A stretch of 64,000 nt of DNA, from positions 1 through 64,000 of the forward strand of contig JANSXZ010000011.1 of NCBI GenBank assembly GCA_024742705.1, written 5' to 3'. Each line of letters begins with the position of its first letter. Within the stretch, counting starts at the first letter, position 1. The notes below the pieces were generated by a model, which saw nothing but the letters and a program-made list of their open reading frames with translations, ran no database searches and was not told the origin of the DNA. The position numbers and the translations under genes are program-made. This document shows, one piece after another, positions 57,201 to 64,000 of this stretch. The stretch comes from Paracoccaceae bacterium (GTDB lineage: Bacteria > Pseudomonadota > Alphaproteobacteria > Rhodobacterales > Rhodobacteraceae).

Positions 57201-60200
57201 GCCGATCAGCCGATTGATCCCTTCGCCAACGATTTCGACGTCGACACGATCGCCGCACCCGAGGACGGGCTGGTGCGCCGCCAGATCGCCGAGAACGCAT
57301 CGCTGGCCGGGCTGCTGGGGCTGATCGACACCCAGGACGAGGACGGCGCGCGCATCGCCTTTGCGGCTGGCATCGAAGAAGTTGCCGAAGGCACGCGGTT
57401 TTACACCGATTTCGGCAACAGCCTGCTGCTGACAGCCGACGGCTTGGTCTATGACGCGCGCACACCGGCAATCACCGTGACAAACGCGCCAGACAGTGAC
57501 ACGGTGATCACTAACCGCGGTTCGGGGCCATTTTCCAAGACCAAGACCTTGCCCGACCCGGCGCTTCTGACCGACCATTTCAGCGCCGCGCTGGATCTGC
57601 CGTTCTTCGGGCTGGACCGGATCAGCTACAAGGTGTTCGATGTCGAGGGCGAACTGTCGAACCAGGGCCGGATCGACATTCTGGTGCGGCCCGACGACAT
57701 CACCCTTGCCGATGGCGGCACGGTGCCGCCTCGGGTTCAGGTGACGGCGCGCGATGGCGACGGCACCGAAACCGTCTTCGAGGCCACACTGGCCGAAACC
57801 GTGAACACCGCCACCGGCACGGCCCGCCCGCTGCCCCATGACAACGCCAGCGAAGACCCCGCCACCGCCCTGGGCGGCAACGATGTGATCCGCATCACCC
57901 AGGCGGGCGACTATCGCGGGCTCAGCGGCAATGACGTTCTGGATGCCCGCGACGCCAGCGGAAATGTCGGTCTGTTCGGCGGGTTGAACGCCGATTGGCT
58001 GGAGGGTGGCGCGGGCGACGATTTCCTGTCCGGCGGCGGGTACGACGAAGACCTGGGGCAACTGGCCTATCGGCTGCCCGACGCGGCCTTCCCGGCCGAA
58101 AACTCGGTCGCGCCCAACATCCTGTTGGGCGGAGCCGGCGACAACGTGTTCAGCGCCAGCTTGAACGACCGTTTCTTCCAGACACGGGAAAACAGCGGCG
58201 ACGGCCAGGAACGCCACAGCGTTTTCGTTCTGGAGGGCGGCGCCGATATTGTCACCGGGCCGATGGTCTATCTGGACTGGGAGGAAGAATACGCCGGCGC
58301 CGGATCGCTCTATGGCGCGGGCGGGGGCTATGACGATTTCGGCTTTGATCTGATCGAGGACATCGGGCCGGCGGTGCTGAGCGTTCTTGCGCTCGACAAC
58401 GATACGGTTGTCGGCTTCGATGGCGACGACCGGATCGTACTGCCGCTTTCCGCCGATCCGCTGAATGACAGTTCTCGGGTCGGCTTTGACTTCACCGGCC
58501 GCGAGTCGCTGGGCTGGATATTTGGAAGCGTCAACACAGAATTCGATATCACCTATGAATTCGAGGTGCCGCAGGCCACCGGTCTGATCCTGACGGATCG
58601 CGACATATCGGGGCTGGTGGGCGGAGACGTCCTGAGAAACGATGCGGTCAACGATTTCCGAACTGTCTGGGGCCAGGAATTCACCCGCGATTCCTTCTCT
58701 TCGGTCTACGCCCAAAAGACGGTCACCACGACCTTCGTGCCGGACTCCCTGGGCGATCCCATTGTCGAAACGGTCGATATCGATGAAGCCGAAAGTTTCA
58801 GTTCGGCGCCGCAAATCATCAGCTACGAGATTTCGGGCACGACCATTGACAACAATGGCAGCACGATTCCCTCTACCGTTCTGAACGTGTCGCTGCGCGA
58901 ATACGGGGTCGAGATTGAGGTGGTCCCGGTCGGCGACGCCGAGATCTCGACGGTGGCGCTGTCGCGCGCCGAGAACGGCTTTGTCACGGCCCTGGAGGTC
59001 GCCCAGACCTTCGATTACGTGCAGACAGTAGTGGAAAAGGACATTTCCACCGATCCCGGATCGGTAGTGTCCTCAAACGCCCTCACATTCGCCCTCGATC
59101 TCGACGGATATTACAATCCGGACCGTTTCAGCATCGAGATGGTGCACCTCGAAGAGCTTGCCGAGGCGCCTTTTGTACGGATGTCGGATTTCCCGGATAT
59201 CCGGCTTGGCGCCGACTATTTCTATCTCGACAAGCAGGCCACCGCCGAGGTCACCGGCAGCGACGCGATCGGCCTGGCGCTGCGCTACGATTCCAGCGCG
59301 CCGGAGGGCGTGGCCGACGAGGCCATCGTGCGCCGGGGCAACGCGGTGGTTGTCGACGTTCTGGAAAACGATACCGACGCGGATGGCGACGAACTGCGGG
59401 TCTTCGATCTGGTGTTCGAGAACGCCCAGCAAGAGGCCGACCTGCTGGACGGCGACACGGCGAACGGCGAAATCGTTCAGCAGATCGATCTCGACAGCGG
59501 GTTCGGCACCGGGCTGATCACCTTCGTGGCGCCCGAAACGCAAACCGGCACCTTCAGCCTGGGCTATATCGCCGAGGATGGCGAATTTCAGTCGGATGTC
59601 ATCGCTCTCGAGTTTATCGTGACCGAATTGCCGCCGTTGCTGGGCGACGATCTGATCGTTCTGCCGCACGACTATGCGGATGATGCGCTGGACGGCTTCG
59701 TGCCGATTGCGCTTCTGGCTTCCGGGGTCGACGACATCCGCGATGGCCTGTCGCCGGACTGGCCGGCGGGTTTTGCCGACACGGTGGTGAACGGGGATAT
59801 CCTGGCCAACGACAGTGATCCCGATACGCCCGAAACGTTGGTCTATGACAGTTTCGCCGCCGTCATGTCGGCGGATTTCCGGCCCTTTGTCGACGATGCC
59901 AGCGCCAGTGTCGCATCGCTGAGCACCGATGCCTTCGCGCGGCTGGCCGCCGATCCCATCGGGCCCTATGGCAACCCCGGCGACACCGCCGATTTTACCT
60001 ATACGCTGACGCAGAGCGGCCTGGTGGGCACGTCCGATCCTGGGCTGGTTCAGGTGGCGGTGGCCGCGCCCTTCGCGCTGACCGGCGACAGCGCCTTTGA
60101 AACCTCGGAAGATACGGCGATCACGCTGGACCTGACCCAGGCAAGGACCGGCGGATACGGTGCTGCGCGCATCGTCGAGGTCAGCGATGCCGTCGATGCC

Positions 60201-63200
60201 GCCACCGGTGCGGTTCTCGGCACGGTCGAGATCGAGGACGGTGCGGTGCGGTTCACGCCGCTCGACGACCTTTCGGACGTGACCGCCACGATCACCGTCA
60301 CGGTGGCCGATGCCATCGGCAATCAGGTGACACGCGACTACACCGTCTTCGTGGCACCTGTCGAAGATGACGTATCGGTGCGGATCGTGGGCACCGCCGA
60401 TAATGTGATCGGCACCGATGAAGACACGCCGCTGGCCGGCCGGATGCTGATCCATGATCCGGATGCCGCCAACGATATGGCGCTGGAAGACGCGCTGGCG
60501 TTCCTGTCCTATGTGGCCGATCCCGCAACGGCGGTCGCGTCGGCGGCCTTGCCCGCGCTGATCGCAACGCGTCCGGTGCCCGATACCTCGGCCGCGCTGA
60601 TCAGCGATCAGGGCGGGGAACTGACACTGGCGCCACCAGACGACGCGGTCAGCCCGCTGCTCTACGATTTCGTCTACACGCCGCTGGAAGATGCCAACGG
60701 CGCGGACCGCATCGGGTTGGCGCTGGTCCAGCCGTCCGGCGCCACCGAAACCGCCGAGATCACGATCGATGTGGCCGCCATCAACGACGCACCGGAATTC
60801 GTGGTTGCCGCCCCGGAGGACACCGTTGTCAGCCTGGGCGAAACCGTCGTTCTGGATCTTCTTCTGGAAATCTCGGATGCCGACGATGTGGTTGACGCGG
60901 CTGGCCTTTCGGTTGTGGCCACCGACAGCGCGCAGGTTGCCTTCGATCTGTCCGACGACGGTTTGCTGTCAATCGAGGGGCTGAGCAGCGGCACCGCCGG
61001 GTTTTCCTTTGGCTGGACCGATCCCGAAGGCGCCGCGACCGGAAGCCGCGAGGTTTCGCTGATCGTCAACGCGCCGCCGGTCACGGTGGACGACACGATA
61101 ACGGTGCTGGGCACCGGGGTCAGCGTGGCCATCGACGCCATCGCCAACGACACCGACGATTTCCCCGGCCTGGCCTATCTGCTGGACGACGACGACCTGC
61201 CCGTTGTCACATTCGATCCCGACGATGTAGGCGGCACCCTGGCCTGGTCGGTGGCGCAGCAGACTTTTGTCTATACCTCGCCCACCGATCCCGATGCGCT
61301 CGAAGCGGTGGATTTCTTCAGCTATGTGGTGACCGATGCACAGGGCCAGACCGCAACCGGGACAGTATCGGTGGATCTGGTATCGGACGCCGAGGCGGGT
61401 GGCACCCTGCGGGTGACATCGGGCGGCAACGACACCGTGCAGGCCACCGACCTGACCGAACAGTTCGTTCTGGGCGATGGCAGCGACGAGATCGCCGGGG
61501 ACCTTTCCCAGTTGAACGGCGATGTGCTGATCGACTGGAGCCAGGACGACAGTCTGCGGATTCTCGGCTCGTCGGTGACGATCCTCGATGTCACGCGGGT
61601 GTATCCCTCGACGCCGGCCTCGGCGGTGGCGACATTGCAGGCGACGACCGATCCGGCGGTCTTCGCGCCGGCCACGGCCACATTCGCGCCGGGCACGTTG
61701 ACAACGGTGTTTTCTCCGCAGGCGCTGTTTGGCGACGACCGTGTCGAAGAGGTGACGGACGCCTTTGTCGGCACCACGGTCCTGACCCTGACAGACGGTG
61801 TCGATGTGGCGGTGATCACGCTGCCTGGGCTTTTCGCGGGCAGTTTCGCGGTGCGCACCGAAGGCACCGATACGATCATCACCTATGGCCCGGCGATCAG
61901 CGGAGACGGTCTGTTGACCGGCACCCCGGACGACGACGACATCTATGGCGGGGCAGGGCCCGACACGCTGATTGGTGGCGACGGCAACGACATCCTGCGC
62001 GGCGAAGGCGGCGACGACGACCTTCAGGGCGGCATCGGCAACGACGTTCTGATCGGTGGCGCGGGGCAGGATCTGCTGACAGGCGGAACCGGTGCCGATC
62101 TTTTTGTCATCACCGAACGCGAGCCGGGAGAGATCGGCGACATCTTCGACACGATCGTCGATTTCAACCCGTCGGAAGGCGACCGCGTGGTGATCCTGGC
62201 GGCGGATTACCTGAACGACGATCTCACCGTCGACCTGACGCTGCTGGCAACGGATTTCAGCGATGCGTCGACCGGAACGGTCGCGCTGCGCGGCACGCCT
62301 TCGACAACGGGCGCGGCTGCGTTTTCGGAAACGCTGGCGCTGTTCCTGATCGATCCCACGGTGCCGGATGTGGGCGGGCTGCTGATCACCGGATCCGAAA
62401 GCGGCGAGGTTCTGAACGGCACCGACAACGGCGAGATCATCGATGCGCTGGGTGGCGACGACACCATCGACGCGGGCGGCGGCGGCGATCTGGTGCAGCC
62501 CGGCAGCGGCAACAACGTGGCCGCGGGCGGCGACGGTGACGACACAGTGGGCTTCGGCGATCAGACCGACGATGTCTTTGTGGATCTGGCGCGGGGCATC
62601 GCGCGGCTGGGTGGCGATGTCTCGACGCTGACGGGCTTCGAAAACGCGGCAACGGGCGCCGGCAATGACCGGCTGATCGGCGACGGATCGGGCAACCTGC
62701 TGTCGGGCGGCGAAGGTGACGATTTCCTTTATGGCGACGGGATCAAGCCGACGCTGCACAACGACATCGCGCGGCAGGTTTACCGGCTTTATATCGCCAC
62801 GCTGAAACGCGAACCCGACGCCGAAGGCTTTGCCGGCTGGATTCTCGATCTGTTCGAAGCCCGCGCCAGCCTGGCCGAAATCGCCGCCGGATTCATCGAC
62901 AGCCCGGAATTCCAGACAATCTATGGCGCGCTGGACGACAGGGGCTTTGTCGAACTGCTGTACAAGAACGTGCTGGGCCGGCCCGGCGAACCGGCGGGCG
63001 TACAGGGGTGGCTGGACCTGCTGGCCACCGGCACACCCCGCGCCGAAGTGGTTCTGGGCTTCTCCGAAAGCCCCGAACTGCAGTCGAACACCGATGTTTC
63101 CGCCTTCTGGTACCTGGGCAGCCAGAGCGACGTGAACTGGTCCGGCACGGTCTATCGGCTGTATCTGGCCACGCTCGACCGCGAACCCGACGCGGCGGGC

Positions 63201-63800
63201 TTCGCCGACTGGACATCGCAACTGGGCAGCGGCGCCGACCTGAAGGACGAGGTGATCCGCGGCTTCATGCAAAGCCCCGAGTTCCAGGCGATCATCGGCG
63301 AGCCGGATGCGGAAACCTTCGTTCGGCTGCTCTATCAAAACGTTCTCGATCGCGCGCCATCGGCGGCCGAGCTGAAAGCCTGGACCGACCGCATCACCCT
63401 GAGCGGCGCCGAGCGTGAGACGGTTGTCGGGGCCTTCGCCGACAGCCCCGAGTTCATCGCGACAACGCAACAGGCGCTGCACGACTGGATCCGCGGCCTT
63501 GGCACCGATGACATTCTGGAAGGCGGCAGCGGCAACAACACGCTGGTGGGCGGTATGTACAGCGACAGTTTCGTCTTCGATGCCGATCTGGGCGGCACCC
63601 ATATCGTTCTGGATCTCGAACCCTGGGACAGCCTTGTTTTCCGCAATTTCGGCTATGCCGACGACGATGCCGTGCGCGCCAATCTGACCCGTTCGGGGGC
63701 GGACACGGTTTTCGACGATCAGGGCCTGACTGCGATATTCCAGAACACCGCGCCGGAATTCTTCGGTACGGCTGCCTCCGACGATCTGATCGTTGTGTGA
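54207..63800 (+). CDS. Giant RTX/DUF4214 surface or secreted protein (about 3,197 residues)
   Basis: Order of parts: a helical, non-repetitive N-terminus (1-525; no signal peptide) with an E/A/P/T linker at about 230-285; RTX block 1 (about 530-660, DLLVGGTGDDVIFGLAGDDL and on); smaller RTX patches at about 841-878 and 1240-1280; a long middle with Ig/cadherin-like or VCBS-like units (VPPTAVDDDL near 978, RGNAVVVDVLENDTDADGDE, ETVVLDLLLEISDADDVVDA, PPVTVDDTITVLG); RTX at about 2569-2840; DUF4214 repeats (about 2852-3098); and a terminal module (to 3197) matching the neighbour's. Ca2+-dependent folding after type I export is the family expectation. A role in adhesion is inference. The TTG at 54204 directly precedes the chosen ATG. 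Confidence 0.82.
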   Translation: MPSFFSYVATGASNTAKFLRNKPVSAVQVAKAEGAIFAASYSLADTSNPAGFGAPDPDETANEEALRKLFDVLSIVTSMASLTIQAVDLLTFIKRNNLTTTVNALERLDLQLKYIQGLAEISQKVPVTTIRGLGKTVEQVIDNAEDRREQVADEIVELNDDADRYIKNLERLKSALGPLDKAGLVFAALEVVIDYHIEAFEITSAAAIATAEAMADFTEAMAEEIDITSEGAGGPQTAARTTGAAPEATAPETAASETAAPEATTLESIPASDVPDVLTSDKTAEMPEDIGDALAAFQATWDERVLDRVAAFELAEDLLSLMIALAEDLTPGNVDEWFGQIEDAFGTVSNVEPPDVIIEALDALSQAIEPLSKAASVVSYVYDKIKPVLNVLFGLSSIIDRIIDRVDKAVGLSALRESIETEISEAIEDLFDPITEALDLLDLVDFDPLQDLVDIMPQILDALEVLTEVAQELATQPLGVAAELSGADQQMSGRSQLIGHTGDDQIRLSLDARYDADGLGGYGLGSDGSDTITGTARPDLLVGGTGDDVIFGLAGDDLIFSEAGADQVTAGAGADSVMGGADDDTLYGGDDADQVYGGTGADQVFGGAGDDALFGETGDDYIDAGTGNDTLLGGSGVDTLVAGSGDNVLDGGDGIDEIRTSGDTDATHATIDATARLFGGAGRDSVVLPDDFAAGAVIEDGVYFDGGANIDTMLLGSVDVDLLAPFVENFERLEVISETGETKTMRTVAETLTEFDEVQLVGDGAIVIEIASGDLDMDVVSATQAVTRGFGGMARYQNPQDGAEAGTEGTPLSTQTALTVQLHDAGGRVDAPRSGTTGITLAGGAGDDTLTGGLGSDILRPGLGADIVDGGIGDEGNRFVIYGAVGDVILGTPDDLDGDLINSFSNRVDRVRLTGRDDFTMSFTLGAEDTEVAISDPDSGALLSTFTISGLFPKLIALPGSYVDETGATVVFTEILSNNVPPTAVDDDLTAQFQGEGDADQPIDPFANDFDVDTIAAPEDGLVRRQIAENASLAGLLGLIDTQDEDGARIAFAAGIEEVAEGTRFYTDFGNSLLLTADGLVYDARTPAITVTNAPDSDTVITNRGSGPFSKTKTLPDPALLTDHFSAALDLPFFGLDRISYKVFDVEGELSNQGRIDILVRPDDITLADGGTVPPRVQVTARDGDGTETVFEATLAETVNTATGTARPLPHDNASEDPATALGGNDVIRITQAGDYRGLSGNDVLDARDASGNVGLFGGLNADWLEGGAGDDFLSGGGYDEDLGQLAYRLPDAAFPAENSVAPNILLGGAGDNVFSASLNDRFFQTRENSGDGQERHSVFVLEGGADIVTGPMVYLDWEEEYAGAGSLYGAGGGYDDFGFDLIEDIGPAVLSVLALDNDTVVGFDGDDRIVLPLSADPLNDSSRVGFDFTGRESLGWIFGSVNTEFDITYEFEVPQATGLILTDRDISGLVGGDVLRNDAVNDFRTVWGQEFTRDSFSSVYAQKTVTTTFVPDSLGDPIVETVDIDEAESFSSAPQIISYEISGTTIDNNGSTIPSTVLNVSLREYGVEIEVVPVGDAEISTVALSRAENGFVTALEVAQTFDYVQTVVEKDISTDPGSVVSSNALTFALDLDGYYNPDRFSIEMVHLEELAEAPFVRMSDFPDIRLGADYFYLDKQATAEVTGSDAIGLALRYDSSAPEGVADEAIVRRGNAVVVDVLENDTDADGDELRVFDLVFENAQQEADLLDGDTANGEIVQQIDLDSGFGTGLITFVAPETQTGTFSLGYIAEDGEFQSDVIALEFIVTELPPLLGDDLIVLPHDYADDALDGFVPIALLASGVDDIRDGLSPDWPAGFADTVVNGDILANDSDPDTPETLVYDSFAAVMSADFRPFVDDASASVASLSTDAFARLAADPIGPYGNPGDTADFTYTLTQSGLVGTSDPGLVQVAVAAPFALTGDSAFETSEDTAITLDLTQARTGGYGAARIVEVSDAVDAATGAVLGTVEIEDGAVRFTPLDDLSDVTATITVTVADAIGNQVTRDYTVFVAPVEDDVSVRIVGTADNVIGTDEDTPLAGRMLIHDPDAANDMALEDALAFLSYVADPATAVASAALPALIATRPVPDTSAALISDQGGELTLAPPDDAVSPLLYDFVYTPLEDANGADRIGLALVQPSGATETAEITIDVAAINDAPEFVVAAPEDTVVSLGETVVLDLLLEISDADDVVDAAGLSVVATDSAQVAFDLSDDGLLSIEGLSSGTAGFSFGWTDPEGAATGSREVSLIVNAPPVTVDDTITVLGTGVSVAIDAIANDTDDFPGLAYLLDDDDLPVVTFDPDDVGGTLAWSVAQQTFVYTSPTDPDALEAVDFFSYVVTDAQGQTATGTVSVDLVSDAEAGGTLRVTSGGNDTVQATDLTEQFVLGDGSDEIAGDLSQLNGDVLIDWSQDDSLRILGSSVTILDVTRVYPSTPASAVATLQATTDPAVFAPATATFAPGTLTTVFSPQALFGDDRVEEVTDAFVGTTVLTLTDGVDVAVITLPGLFAGSFAVRTEGTDTIITYGPAISGDGLLTGTPDDDDIYGGAGPDTLIGGDGNDILRGEGGDDDLQGGIGNDVLIGGAGQDLLTGGTGADLFVITEREPGEIGDIFDTIVDFNPSEGDRVVILAADYLNDDLTVDLTLLATDFSDASTGTVALRGTPSTTGAAAFSETLALFLIDPTVPDVGGLLITGSESGEVLNGTDNGEIIDALGGDDTIDAGGGGDLVQPGSGNNVAAGGDGDDTVGFGDQTDDVFVDLARGIARLGGDVSTLTGFENAATGAGNDRLIGDGSGNLLSGGEGDDFLYGDGIKPTLHNDIARQVYRLYIATLKREPDAEGFAGWILDLFEARASLAEIAAGFIDSPEFQTIYGALDDRGFVELLYKNVLGRPGEPAGVQGWLDLLATGTPRAEVVLGFSESPELQSNTDVSAFWYLGSQSDVNWSGTVYRLYLATLDREPDAAGFADWTSQLGSGADLKDEVIRGFMQSPEFQAIIGEPDAETFVRLLYQNVLDRAPSAAELKAWTDRITLSGAERETVVGAFADSPEFIATTQQALHDWIRGLGTDDILEGGSGNNTLVGGMYSDSFVFDADLGGTHIVLDLEPWDSLVFRNFGYADDDAVRANLTRSGADTVFDDQGLTAIFQNTAPEFFGTAASDDLIVV

Positions 63801-64000
63801 TCGGGATGGTGAATCGGCCGATTTCCCCGTTCACCGCAGACATACAATACCGCGCCATGGCAGTGTCTGTTTCCAAAATTGAAACACTCGATTGAAGTGT
63901 TCTCTAAGCGCATGAATAGTAATAAAAATATTGAGTTTTCGGTAGGTTTGCTGCATCATATGCCAATTCGTTTTTTATTTTATTGGATGGCGTCATGACC
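63801..64000. other. AT-rich tail after the giant gene, possible next gene start
   Basis: The last 120 bp are much richer in A+T than the rest of the window. They may hold the promoter of a downstream gene. An ATG at 63995 with GGATGG upstream could be its start, but only two codons are present, so I do not call it. No T-run terminator for the giant gene is evident. Confidence 0.35.
63868..63901. promoter_or_regulatory. Two overlapping dyads with 7-nt spacers
   Basis: TGTTTC-N7-GAAACA (63868-63886) and AACACT-N7-AGTGTT (63883-63901) are two perfect 6-bp-arm palindromes of the same 19-bp length. They overlap by 4 bp, with centres 15 bp apart. They resemble tandem operator sites ahead of the next gene. 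Confidence 0.5.

Noticed and set aside
55824..58814. 996-codon minus-strand open frame opposite the giant gene
   Set aside because: Antisense to RTX repeats, with no recognisable family.
60969..63602. 877-codon minus-strand open frame opposite the giant gene
   Set aside because: Same reason: antisense shadow of repeat sequence.

Overview
The window looks like a chromosomal segment of a marine-type alphaproteobacterium of the Rhodobacteraceae (Roseobacter-like). The basis is high GC with strong G/C third-position bias, and families typical of that group: DUF6456, DUF6477, DUF4169 and an F1FO zeta-type inhibitor (DUF1476). The fumC-DUF4169-ribbon-helix-helix order, an SspB-like protein and an RNase E with a large acidic insertion point the same way. 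This assignment rests on recognised protein families, not on a database search.

Layout. 1-0.7 kb: an IS256-type transposase start and a mosaic of IS1595- and IS3-type remnants, next to rplM-rpsI (1.1-2.2 kb). 2.3-10 kb: a minus-strand series with an FkbM methyltransferase, a TetR regulator overlapping a PPK2 polyphosphate kinase, an alpha/beta hydrolase, metA (predicted homoserine acetyltransferase), a P-loop ATPase, an EamA exporter and guaA. 10-17.2 kb: a corrinoid one-carbon region with a non-pyrrolysine MttB-type methyltransferase, a corrinoid protein, DUF1638 and a homocysteine S-methyltransferase, interleaved with DUF6477/DUF6456 genes and a radical SAM gene. 17.3-23 kb: zeta inhibitor, purC-purS-purQ, and a DctB/DctD-like two-component pair whose regulator lacks the sigma-54 contact motif. 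23-32 kb: RNase E with a roughly 450-nt leader, TusA-like protein, a hydrolase/cytochrome P450 pair, class I aldolase, and fumC-DUF4169-RHH. 32-39 kb: secreted protein, SspB-like, ChrA, CIA30, an orphan GAF/PAS histidine kinase, an ExoY-type sugar transferase and ribonuclease D. 39-50.6 kb: a LysR regulator divergent from a peptide-type ABC transporter, coupled to allophanate hydrolase, RidA-like and amidase genes, then a class I fumarase. 50.7-63.8 kb: two divergently transcribed giant RTX/DUF4214 proteins (about 1,022 and 3,197 residues), presumably type I secreted, though no type I secretion genes are in the window.

Modules that plausibly work together. (i) MttB-like, corrinoid protein, DUF1638 and homocysteine methyltransferase suggest demethylation of a quaternary amine such as glycine betaine, with methyl transfer to one-carbon and methionine metabolism. 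metA in the same window makes the activated homoserine needed upstream of homocysteine. (ii) The ABC transporter with AtzF, RidA and amidase suggests uptake and hydrolysis of an amide or urea-type nitrogen compound under LysR control. (iii) The two giant proteins share a C-terminal architecture (DUF4214 repeats plus the same terminal RTX-like module) but have unrelated N-termini. They are the most distinctive content of the window.
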